From an uncultured bacterium (GTDB lineage: Bacteria; Bacteroidota; Ignavibacteria; Kapaibacteriales; UBA2268), in NCBI GenBank assembly GCA_937875295.1, contig CALLXS010000012.1:1-33982 (forward strand): a stretch of 33,982 nt of DNA, written 5' to 3'. Positions 25,527 through 32,196 of this stretch are shown here, piece by piece (position 1 is the first letter of the stretch; each line of letters begins with the position of its first letter). The notes under the pieces were generated by a model. That model was not told where the DNA came from, did no database searches, and saw nothing but the letters and a program-made list of their open reading frames with translations. The translations under genes and the position numbers were made by a program.

Positions 25527-26213
25527 TTAATTTGTAGTAGATTTAGAAAGTTTTCTTTCTTTGATAAAATTAGATAATGTCTGCGAATGTAATTTATTCA
25601 TATCACAGGACTTAGCGAAAAGCACATAAACAAGGAGTCCCAAAATACTGCCTATAATCATTCCAAAATAAACATCAAGCAAAAAATGTTGTAATAAATA
25701 AATTCGCGAGAAACCAACTAAAATAGCAATAATTAGAAATATTACTTTTAAGAATTTATTTTTAGTAATAATTGCTAAAATTATACTTAAAGAGAAAATG
25801 GAAGTCGTATGCCCAGAGGGAAAGCTAAAATTTGAATATAAAACTTCATTCGGAATTATGTAAAAATACTCAAAATGACTAAAATAATTTTTGGGTCTAG
25901 GCATTTCAAAAATTATTTTAATAATTTGAGCAAATAATCCAGAAGTTAGGTGTGCAATTACAATGAGAATATAAACTCTAAACTTTATAAAAAGTAGTGG
26001 TAATAAAATTATAGCTTGGACTAATCCATTTCCAAGATAAGTAATTAAATAAAAAAAAGTATCATAAAAAGGTGTATGATGCGGATTAATCAAAAAGAAT
26101 TCTGTTCCAATAGGAACAGTAATTAATACAATTCCAATAAATATCAATAAAAAAAATAGCGGAATAAAATATATTTTATTTGCATAATAAATATTTTTAA
26201 GTATCTCGCTCAT
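25527..26213 (-). CDS. PAP2-family membrane phosphatase
   Basis: A 228-residue integral membrane phosphatase with about six transmembrane helices. All three PAP2 signature motifs are intact: KIIFEMPRP (K-x6-RP), FPSGH (PSGH) and SR-x5-H-x3-D in SRIYLLQHFLLDV, giving the catalytic histidines and aspartate. Family members dephosphorylate lipid phosphates on the periplasmic face, such as undecaprenyl pyrophosphate, phosphatidylglycerol phosphate or the lipid A 1-phosphate. Which substrate applies cannot be told from sequence. It is followed after three bases by the Omp85 gene, suggesting an envelope-lipid or lipid A role. Confidence 0.92.
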   Translation of the reverse strand: MSEILKNIYYANKIYFIPLFFLLIFIGIVLITVPIGTEFFLINPHHTPFYDTFFYLITYLGNGLVQAIILLPLLFIKFRVYILIVIAHLTSGLFAQIIKIIFEMPRPKNYFSHFEYFYIIPNEVLYSNFSFPSGHTTSIFSLSIILAIITKNKFLKVIFLIIAILVGFSRIYLLQHFLLDVYFGMIIGSILGLLVYVLFAKSCDMNKLHSQTLSNFIKERKLSKSTTN

Positions 26214-26324
26214 TTTTAAATTTTTATGATGTTGTTTATTTAATAATTTTTTTATCTTTCAAGATTGATTTTTAAATTTTTTACTATGACAATAATATAG
26301 TGAGAAAATACAATCAATGAAATA

Positions 26325-26657
26325 TTATTTAGATGAGGACCGGTGATTAGATTTGGTAATTGACCTATTTAGCAAGATACTATAACGCAACCTATTGTCC
26401 AAATCGCCGAGTATTTTATAAGCATCAATTATTTCTTTTAAAATATGTACATTTTCATGGCTCCCTTGATTTAGATCGGGATGATATTTTCTAATAAGCT
26501 TTAAGTATGCTTTTCTAATCTCAACTGAAGAGGCAGTGCGCTCTACTCCTAGCACTTTATAATAATCTTTTACTACTAAGTTCTTTTTTGTGGTATCGGT
26601 TTTCGAATCTTGTTCGTTGACTTTGCTATTATTATTTGATTTTGTATCTTTTGTCAT
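26325..26657 (-). CDS. Minimal J-domain protein
   Basis: A 110-residue protein made of a polar N-terminal tail (1-28), one J domain (about 31-92: DYYKVLGVERTASSVEIRKA, the HPD tripeptide at 59-61, then YKILGDLDNRLRYS) and a short serine-rich basic end. It has no G/F region, zinc fingers or C-terminal client-binding domains, so it is a type III J protein that would recruit and stimulate a DnaK for a special client. It sits 15 bases after the small lipoprotein gene, likely in one transcript. Confidence 0.85.
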   Translation of the reverse strand: MTKDTKSNNNSKVNEQDSKTDTTKKNLVVKDYYKVLGVERTASSVEIRKAYLKLIRKYHPDLNQGSHENVHILKEIIDAYKILGDLDNRLRYSILLNRSITKSNHRSSSK

Positions 26658-26672
26658 AAAAGTATGTAAAAG

Positions 26673-27098
26673 CTAAGGCATTGAATATTCAGTAATATAC
26701 CACATATTATTTATTTTCTGTGTAGTAAATTTATAATTTTTATAATAATCTATTTCCATTAATACTGAAATTCTTTCTGTATTTATAGTATCAGATTTCA
26801 CCAAAGTAATAGGCTCAAATTTCAATATTCTTTTTAATCTTTGCATTTCTGGATATAGTTCTATTTTCCTCTCAGCACTTAGCACTTCTCCATTAGGGTT
26901 AGCCAACAATACTACTGCCCCCTTAGCATTATTGCTATCTAATTCCAGCATAAATAAATGTACCACGCCCACAGGTGATTCTTGTGTATAATGAATAGTA
27001 GGCGGAGCCTGCTTTTTCTCGCTTATATCTATTATAGCACAGCTATTTAGCACCAAGCACAATACAAATAAATTTACTATTAATTTATGATTTGTCAC
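26673..27098 (-). CDS. Small lipoprotein, NTF2-like
   Basis: A 141-residue predicted lipoprotein with lipobox LNSC (Cys20) following a hydrophobic signal. The mature part begins with a polar linker. The helix SPVGVVHLFMLELDSNNAKGAVVLL and later strands ISVLMEIDYYKNYKF and KINNMWYITEYSMP give the look of an NTF2-like/DUF4878-type small domain (a helix, then a curved beta sheet). No catalytic residues are evident. The start codon is GTG (27098), and no ATG is closer. It lies between rfaE2 and the J-domain gene on the same strand. Confidence 0.7.
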   Translation of the reverse strand: MTNHKLIVNLFVLCLVLNSCAIIDISEKKQAPPTIHYTQESPVGVVHLFMLELDSNNAKGAVVLLANPNGEVLSAERKIELYPEMQRLKRILKFEPITLVKSDTINTERISVLMEIDYYKNYKFTTQKINNMWYITEYSMP

Positions 27099-27142
27099 TT
27101 TATTTAATTACTGCTTTTAAATTATAATATACTTTTATATTA

Positions 27143-27601
27143 TTATTTTATTTTATTAATAATATTAGTAGTTGATTTTCCTTCTACGAATGAAATTGTT
27201 ATTACTTCGCCTCCATTATTAGTAGTAATATCATATCCAACAATATCCTTAGGTTGATAATCACCACCTTTTACAAGAATATTTGGGATAATATCTTTAA
27301 TTAGATTGTATGGAGTATCTTCATTAAACACAATAACGAAATCAACCGGTTTTAGTGTATCAATTACTTTAGCTCTATCAATTTGTGAATTAATAGGACG
27401 ATTTTCGCCTTTAAGCCTTTTAACTGAATCATCACTATTTAAACCTAAAAATAAGTAATCTCCTAAATCTTTTGCTTTACTTAAATATTCAGTATGCCCT
27501 GAATGAATTATATCGAAGCAACCATTCGTAAACACGATTTTTTTTCCATTATCTTTTAGCTCTTTCGCTATTTTTGATGCTAATTCCTGAGAAATTATCA
27601 T
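27143..27601 (-). CDS. rfaE2: Heptose-1-phosphate adenylyltransferase RfaE2
   Basis: A 152-residue nucleotidyltransferase that activates D-glycero-beta-D-manno-heptose 1-phosphate to ADP-heptose for the lipopolysaccharide core or S-layer glycans. Motifs are TNGCFDIIHSGHTEYL (HSGH at 33-36, the HxGH nucleotide-binding signature), LNSDDSVKRLKGENRPI and ILVKGGDYQ. It corresponds to the C-terminal domain of bifunctional HldE and is a free-standing protein here; the kinase half is not in the window. ATG is at 27601. It shares a strand and short gaps (35-45 bases) with the pseudo-rhomboid upstream and the lipoprotein downstream. Confidence 0.93.
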   Translation of the reverse strand: MIISQELASKIAKELKDNGKKIVFTNGCFDIIHSGHTEYLSKAKDLGDYLFLGLNSDDSVKRLKGENRPINSQIDRAKVIDTLKPVDFVIVFNEDTPYNLIKDIIPNILVKGGDYQPKDIVGYDITTNNGGEVITISFVEGKSTTNIINKIK

Positions 27602-27636
27602 AAATAATAATTAAAAATAATAAATATCTAAAGTTT

Positions 27637-28521
27637 CTATTTTAAATAATTTGAATAATCTTCTAAATAGCGCTTTTCGTTAAAAGTGAGCGAATCTTGC
27701 CCATGGACGGATATTTTATCTAATATTTGATTTAACATTTCTTCGTCAGCATAGAACTCATAGTACGAAGTACTATTTAAAATATCATCTTTTTTTGATG
27801 AATTTTGCATCATAGCAGCTTTCTCGTATTGATTTACGGCATATTCGTAAAGTTTTGGTAATTCATCATCGATTGCTTTGGCTTGTTCTAATTTGTTTTG
27901 AAGCAATTTTCTTTTCCTTTTAAGCATTTCTGCTTTGATTAGGAAATATGAAAATATACCTAAATTGATTCCAAATACTGCGCTTGAGATTTGTGTAAAA
28001 ACTTCTTTATTATATAAATTACCTGAACTTAATACTACTATCGAAGACCAGAATAATACCATTAACAATGTTACTAATGATATTTTGCTTGGGAAAAATT
28101 GGTGCTTGCCAAAATTAGGATAAAATCTAAACCCGACAAATAGAAAAATTAGGAAAAAGCTTAAACCATCGGTACCGCTAAATATATAATTATAATCACG
28201 AAATAGCAATGAAAAGACTATTCCCTGCAAAAATATAATTAATATTGATAAAATTGCAATGTCTTTACCCTTAAGCACAGTTTTTAGCTGCGGTATGATA
28301 GCAAATATCACATAACTAATTAATATTACACTTACCAAATTCGGAGAAATTAGCGGGAATGTAATTAATCTCCAAAATTCATAATTGTAAAATACCATAT
28401 TTGGTACGAGAGGTAATAAATTTTTAATTTCTATCGGCAAGTATATACCTAATAAATATATCCCCATCAATGGTAGGAATATATATAATAATTGGAATAT
28501 ATGCTTGCGATTAAATTTCAT
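27637..28521 (-). CDS. Rhomboid-like membrane protein, catalytically dead
   Basis: A 294-residue membrane protein with six hydrophobic spans (about 10-205) and a cytoplasmic C-terminal tail. The tail has a helical segment (KRKRKLLQNKLEQAKAIDDE) and ends in ILDKISVHGQDSLTFNEKRY, the short conserved motif (DUF6576-like) found at the end of many Bacteroidota rhomboids. N-terminal features such as FWRLITFPLISPN match the rhomboid W-R-x-x-T-x-x-F-x-H region. The catalytic GxSG serine is replaced (SGTDGLS) and the sixth-span histidine region reads QISSAVFGINLG without His. It should therefore be a derlin-like or iRhom-like pseudoprotease that binds membrane proteins rather than cutting them. The family call is strong, the function inferred. 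Confidence 0.78.
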   Translation of the reverse strand: MKFNRKHIFQLLYIFLPLMGIYLLGIYLPIEIKNLLPLVPNMVFYNYEFWRLITFPLISPNLVSVILISYVIFAIIPQLKTVLKGKDIAILSILIIFLQGIVFSLLFRDYNYIFSGTDGLSFFLIFLFVGFRFYPNFGKHQFFPSKISLVTLLMVLFWSSIVVLSSGNLYNKEVFTQISSAVFGINLGIFSYFLIKAEMLKRKRKLLQNKLEQAKAIDDELPKLYEYAVNQYEKAAMMQNSSKKDDILNSTSYYEFYADEEMLNQILDKISVHGQDSLTFNEKRYLEDYSNYLK

Positions 28522-28615
28522 TCTATGAAATGTAAAATTAAAAATAATAATATATTACAAAATTAGCTTTTATTTATTTTTTGTATCAATAAACTAATAA
28601 ATTCAATATTTTAGC

Positions 28616-29092
28616 TTATGCTTTAAATCTATTTATAAATTCATCAATATCACTAATATTAAAATGTTCGTAGAAGTCTTCATTCACTGCTACGACAGGT
28701 GCCATTCCGCAGGCTCCCATACATTCTACTTCTTCTAACGAATATAAGCCGTCGGAAGTTACTTCCATATTATCAATTTTTAATTTTTCTTTAAAATTCT
28801 TATAAATTTCTTCGCCTCCATTGAGCATACAAGCCACATTCGTACATACTTGAATATGATGCTTACCGACTGGTTTTTTGAAATACATTGTATAAAAATT
28901 AGCAACTCCCTCGACATGAGCTAAGGGAAGCTCTAATAAATAAGCACAGTATCTCATTACATCGGTAGATAACCAACCCCATTTATTTTGTGCCATCCAT
29001 AATAGAGGCATTAGTGAAGCTTGCTTTTCGGGATATTTATCTTGAATTTTCTTAAATTCTTCGAGTTCCGCTTCTGTAAATTCTATAGCCAT
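28616..29092 (-). CDS. nuoE: NADH-quinone oxidoreductase subunit E
   Basis: The 24-kDa-type subunit of respiratory complex I or a related NAD-linked hydrogenase or formate dehydrogenase. The 158-residue protein has the N-terminal helical bundle (KYPEKQASLMPLLWMAQNKW) and the thioredoxin-like domain with its [2Fe-2S] ligands C83, C88, C124 and C128 (QVCTNVACML and EVECMGACGMAP). In complex I it works with NuoF, the FMN- and NADH-binding subunit. No other nuo gene is adjacent: a 399-base non-coding gap lies upstream and the pseudo-rhomboid downstream. It is therefore either split from a nuo operon elsewhere or serves a different NADH-using enzyme. Confidence 0.92.
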   Translation of the reverse strand: MAIEFTEAELEEFKKIQDKYPEKQASLMPLLWMAQNKWGWLSTDVMRYCAYLLELPLAHVEGVANFYTMYFKKPVGKHHIQVCTNVACMLNGGEEIYKNFKEKLKIDNMEVTSDGLYSLEEVECMGACGMAPVVAVNEDFYEHFNISDIDEFINRFKA

Positions 29093-29491
29093 ATCTCTAA
29101 ACTAAATATTTTTATAATAATTACATTAAATCTAATTGAATTCTCAAAATAGACTTATTACGATTTTAAAGTTGCAAAATAAGGACTTTTTTCCTAAAAA
29201 TTACCATAAAGAAATAAAATAATTAATTTATTCACATTTCATATAGCAATTAAACAATAAAAGACAGATAGAAAACACCCAAAAACAAAAACTAAGTCCA
29301 ATAAGATATTATGTTTATCCCTTATAATATAAATATTTTATATAGGATAGAATGGGAAATATTAGACATTTAAAAGAAAAATATTTTTTAGCTTAACTAT
29401 TGTTTTTAATTAAAAAATAATATAATTTTGTATTATCAAATTTTATAATTGTTAAGAATTATATATTATAAATATTATTAAAAGCAATTAA
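29093..29491. promoter_or_regulatory. Divergent region with FCB-type promoter
   Basis: A 399-base A/T-rich gap between nuoE (leftward) and the response-regulator gene (rightward). A match to the Bacteroidota sigma-A promoter lies at 29400-29430: TTG (29400-29402), a 20-base spacer, then TAATTTTG (29423-29430), giving a leader of about 55 bases before ATG 29492. An imperfect inverted repeat (TATCC at 29316-29320, GGATA at 29345-29349) lies upstream of it. I see no RNA gene and no coding frame. Confidence 0.45.
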
Positions 29492-30730
29492 ATGACATTG
29501 TCAAATAAATATCCAAAAAAGCCATTAATTTTAGTTGTCGATGACAATTTTGAAAACTTGGAAATTCTTGGGCATATCCTCGAAATTGCCGGATATAATA
29601 TTAAATTTGCTGATGAGCCTCTGAAGGTATATGAATTAATTAAAAATCATAAACCCGATATGATTTTAATGGACGTAATGATGCCCGAAATGGATGGATA
29701 CCAGCTTGCGACTCTTATAAAATCTGACGAGGAACTTAATGATATTCCAATTATTTTTGTTACTGCTAATCGAGAAAGAGAAGGATTGCTCGAAGGATTT
29801 AGCTCCGGCGGTGCTGATTATATAATTAAGCCATTCGACACTAAAGAGCTTTTAATCCGCATAGATACTCATTTGCAATTAAAATTCGCTAAAGAAACTA
29901 TTCAAAATAATTTAGCTGAACTAAAACTAGCTAACGAAAAATTAATTAAAACAAATAAAGAAAAAGATAAGTATTTAGAGATAATTCATCAAGAGTTGAA
30001 AACTGCGTCAGATTATGTCATGTCTTTTTTGCCAGACTCCATTAAACATGGCAATATAACTACAGATTGGTATTATATTCCGACTAGTTCCTTAGGAGGA
30101 GATTCTTTTGGATATAAATATCTCGATGAAGAACATTTTGCTTTCTATTTATTAGATGTATGCGGTCATGGTATTAGTAGCGCTCTGCATTCAATAAGCA
30201 TACTTAATTCAATTAATTTCCAGAATTTGCCAAATACAGATTATAAAGAACCGGCTCAGGTCCTTTATCAACTTAATCTTCGCTATCAAATGCAGGATTA
30301 TAATGATCAATTCTTTTCAATATTTTATGGAGTGTTTAATTTAACATCCGGCGAGCTAAAATACGCCGGTGGTGGTCATCCTCCTGTAGTTTATTACACC
30401 GATGGTTGCACAAATAATAATCACTCTAATCAATTAAAATCGCAAAATAAGATTATTGGCTTCATAAATGATATAAAATTTCATTCCAATTCAATTAAAC
30501 TTGATACTCCAACGGATTTCTATCTTTATACTGATGGAGCATTTGAATTTGTCGATACAAATGGAAGTCATGGACAAGTGGAAGATTTAATTCAAATGAT
30601 TGATAACAATCGTAATTGTGCCGGAAATGGAGAATTACAAAATATTTATAACGACGCCGTTATTAAAAATGGAAATTTACCTTTAGCTGATGATTTCTCA
30701 ATTTTAAAAATCCAATTAGCTAAAAAATAA
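29492..30730 (+). CDS. Response regulator with PP2C/SpoIIE phosphatase output
   Basis: A 412-residue two-domain signalling protein. The receiver domain (about 11-128) has the acidic pair D17-D18, phospho-acceptor D61 (ILMDVMMPEMDGY), T91 and K113 (IIKPFD). A coiled-coil linker (about 128-165) leads to a SpoIIE/RsbU-type serine/threonine phosphatase domain (about 170-408) with metal-binding aspartates in LGGDSFGY, LLDVCGHG, YTDGAFEF and LADDFSI. Family members dephosphorylate anti-sigma factor antagonists or similar partners in general stress or partner-switching pathways when the receiver is phosphorylated. No histidine kinase, anti-sigma factor or STAS protein is adjacent. It is convergent with murB, with only 24 bases between the stops and no hairpin. 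Confidence 0.93.
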   Translation: MTLSNKYPKKPLILVVDDNFENLEILGHILEIAGYNIKFADEPLKVYELIKNHKPDMILMDVMMPEMDGYQLATLIKSDEELNDIPIIFVTANREREGLLEGFSSGGADYIIKPFDTKELLIRIDTHLQLKFAKETIQNNLAELKLANEKLIKTNKEKDKYLEIIHQELKTASDYVMSFLPDSIKHGNITTDWYYIPTSSLGGDSFGYKYLDEEHFAFYLLDVCGHGISSALHSISILNSINFQNLPNTDYKEPAQVLYQLNLRYQMQDYNDQFFSIFYGVFNLTSGELKYAGGGHPPVVYYTDGCTNNNHSNQLKSQNKIIGFINDIKFHSNSIKLDTPTDFYLYTDGAFEFVDTNGSHGQVEDLIQMIDNNRNCAGNGELQNIYNDAVIKNGNLPLADDFSILKIQLAKK

Positions 30731-30754
30731 AGACTATTTTTTAAATAAAAATAA

Positions 30755-31774
30755 TTATTTCTTATCAGATTCGACAATAATAGCCTCACACTCAAGAGCA
30801 ATACCTATTTTTTCCATTACAATATTTTGTACTTTCTTAGATAAATTAAATAACTCCCTACCAGAAGCCTTTCCGTAATTAATTAAGATGAGTGAATGCC
30901 TGTCATACACACCTGCATCACCCTCTCGGTATGCTTTTAGACCGCATTTTTCAATTAAATAAGCTGCAGATGTCTTATAAGAATCCCCATTTTTATAAAT
31001 TGGAATATCATTATAAATTGATTTTAGTTCTTCAGCTTTTTCTGCAGAAACAAATGGATTTTTGAAAAAACTACCTGCACAACCTATTTCATTTAAATTG
31101 GGCAATTTACTATTACGTATCTCAGATATTACTTGCGATAATATTTTTGCATTTAGATTTTTTATGCCTTTTTTAGATATCGCTTCTTTTACATCTTTGT
31201 AATCACAATTCAATTGCTCTCTTTTGCTTAGCTTATAGCGCACTTGAGTAATAAAATACTTATTATTATTTTCCGGTGCTTTAAAAAAAGAATCCCTATA
31301 GCCAAACTTACAATCTGCTTTAGAAAATGTCGTTTTCTTAAATGTATCTAAGTCAAAAGCATCTAAGGAATAAAACGAGTCTTGTTGCTCGACTCCATAA
31401 GCTCCAATATTTTGCACCGGAGCAGCTCCTACGCTCCCCGGTATGGAAATTAAATTCTCAATTCCATAGAGATTATTCGATAAAGCAAATTCAACTAAGT
31501 CGTCCCATTTGCATCCAGAACCAGCCTGCACAATAGCATAATCACTAGTCTCTTCTATAATAGAGAGATCATTTATTTGAGAATGAAGAATCATTCCATC
31601 GAAGTCATCGACAAATAGTATATTCGCTCCTCCACCTAGGATAAATTTCTTACTCTTTACTAATGAATCATTATTTTGTAATGGGACTAAATCTTGTTCA
31701 TTCTCGATAGTTACGAAATATTTTGCTATTGAATCAATATGAAAAGAATTATATTTTTTAAGCGATTCAAACAT
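30755..31774 (-). CDS. murB: UDP-N-acetylenolpyruvoylglucosamine reductase MurB
   Basis: MurB is the FAD enzyme that reduces enolpyruvyl-UDP-GlcNAc to UDP-MurNAc in peptidoglycan synthesis. Motifs of the type I (E. coli-like) enzyme are present: ILGGGANILF, ENLISIPGSVGAAPVQNIGA, the substrate tyrosine in FGYRDSFFK, the catalytic serine in GCAGSFFKNP and the final glutamate in ALECEAIIV. The frame remains open up to ATG 31828, but I place the start at ATG 31774. MFESLKKYNSFHID then aligns residue for residue with E. coli MNHSLKPWNTFGID, and the length is 339 (E. coli 342). The 18 codons upstream have a quite different base composition and belong to the foreign segment that begins here. The true upstream sequence of this murB is therefore probably missing from the window. 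Confidence 0.93.
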   Translation of the reverse strand: MFESLKKYNSFHIDSIAKYFVTIENEQDLVPLQNNDSLVKSKKFILGGGANILFVDDFDGMILHSQINDLSIIEETSDYAIVQAGSGCKWDDLVEFALSNNLYGIENLISIPGSVGAAPVQNIGAYGVEQQDSFYSLDAFDLDTFKKTTFSKADCKFGYRDSFFKAPENNNKYFITQVRYKLSKREQLNCDYKDVKEAISKKGIKNLNAKILSQVISEIRNSKLPNLNEIGCAGSFFKNPFVSAEKAEELKSIYNDIPIYKNGDSYKTSAAYLIEKCGLKAYREGDAGVYDRHSLILINYGKASGRELFNLSKKVQNIVMEKIGIALECEAIIVESDKK

Positions 31775-31800
31775 TTCTGACGGCAGATACTTTTTCAACT
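31775..31800. other. Junction between AT-rich and GC-rich DNA
   Basis: Third-codon-position use in the murB reading frame changes sharply here. Of the 14 codons after ATG 31819, 9 end in G or C, while of the 14 codons after ATG 31774 only 1 does (hand counts). To the left all genes are AT-rich and FCB-like. To the right the DNA has sigma-70/A promoters, strong Shine-Dalgarno sites and GC-rich genes. No repeat, IS end, integrase or tRNA marks the point. The exact base cannot be fixed without comparison sequences. Confidence 0.8.
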
Positions 31801-31819
31801 CCTTGATATTGGTGTCCAT
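31775..31819 (-). CDS. 5' end of a foreign leftward gene (about 15 codons)
   Basis: The segment reads MDTNIKELKKYLPSE from ATG 31819 with GC-rich codon use. It has its own Gram-positive-style start: GGGAGG at 31834-31829, nine bases before this ATG, and a sigma-A promoter upstream. It runs in frame into murB, which would give a hybrid protein if read from ATG 31828 or 31819. Too little remains to identify the gene. Confidence 0.5.
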
Positions 31820-31828
31820 GTTTTTCAT

Positions 31829-31880
31829 CCTCCCGAACCGTCTGCGGAAATATTATAATACTTCCAATTTAAAATAGCAA
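31829..31880 (-). promoter_or_regulatory. Leftward sigma-70/A promoter and Shine-Dalgarno
   Basis: On the minus strand, -35 TTGCTA (31880-31875), a 17-base spacer and -10 TATAAT (31857-31852) are followed by the ribosome-binding site GGGAGG (31834-31829). This arrangement is typical of Gram-positive genes and unlike the TAnnTTTG promoters and SD-less leaders of the left part. It drives the truncated gene at 31819. Confidence 0.6.
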
Positions 31881-32061
31881 TCCTGATGAAAATAAATTCA
31901 CTATGAAAGAACTTAACGGTAATCTGGCGGTATTTTTAATCTTTTCCAACGCCTTTCCGGCATCTTCGGCGGACAAGTCGGCTTTGCTCTTTCAATTTTC
32001 CACTATTGTAATTGATGTTGGCACTAAGTACGCTTATCATATGATTATATTCCGTTATGTG

Positions 32062-32090
32062 TTGACTTTATCCAATGTTTGCGCTATCAT
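32062..32090 (+). promoter_or_regulatory. Rightward sigma-70/A promoter for MFS gene
   Basis: -35 TTGACT (32062-32067) and -10 TATCAT (32085-32090) are separated by exactly 17 bases. Transcription would start near 32097, giving a leader of about 100 bases before the TTG at 32197. The region 31829-32196 holds no convincing gene; it is a divergent promoter region. Confidence 0.7.
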
Positions 32091-32107
32091 AAGATAAATT
32101 TGTAATT

Positions 32108-32187
32108 CTCTGTTTTCACGGCGGCATGACGGCGGATTGTGCCGGCACGGTCGGCTTTTTGACAGAGCGTCATAAATACGGGGAGGC
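32108..32187 (+). promoter_or_regulatory. Structured 5' leader with short attenuator-like hairpin
   Basis: Within the leader of the MFS transcript, CTCTGT (32108-32113) is complementary to ACAGAG (32162-32167), enclosing a GC-rich stretch. Inside it GCCGG (32141-32145) can pair with TCGGC (32151-32155) and is followed by five T (32156-32160), like a weak intrinsic terminator. GGGGAGG (32180-32186) is the ribosome-binding site. I cannot match it to a known riboswitch class. Confidence 0.35.
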
Positions 32188-32196
32188 GTTTGTTCG

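Noticed and set aside
29316..29349. Inverted repeat TATCC/GGATA in the nuoE / response-regulator gap
   Set aside because: The inner part pairs poorly and is pure A/T. It has no T tract and cannot be told from chance in such DNA.
31869..31991. Minus-strand frame reading KADLSAEDAGKALEKIKN
   Set aside because: It looks protein-like for about 25 residues but has a stop just upstream, no start codon and overlaps the leftward promoter. At most it is a gene remnant, not annotated.
31903..32097. 64-residue plus-strand reading frame
   Set aside because: It has no ribosome-binding site, its codon use fits neither half of the window, and its end contains the -35 and -10 hexamers of the MFS promoter. 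It is intergenic.
32118..32160. Possible guanidine-II (mini-ykkC) riboswitch because of repeated ACGG
   Set aside because: The class needs two hairpins, each with an ACGR loop. Only one weak 5-bp stem forms, and its loop is CACGG.
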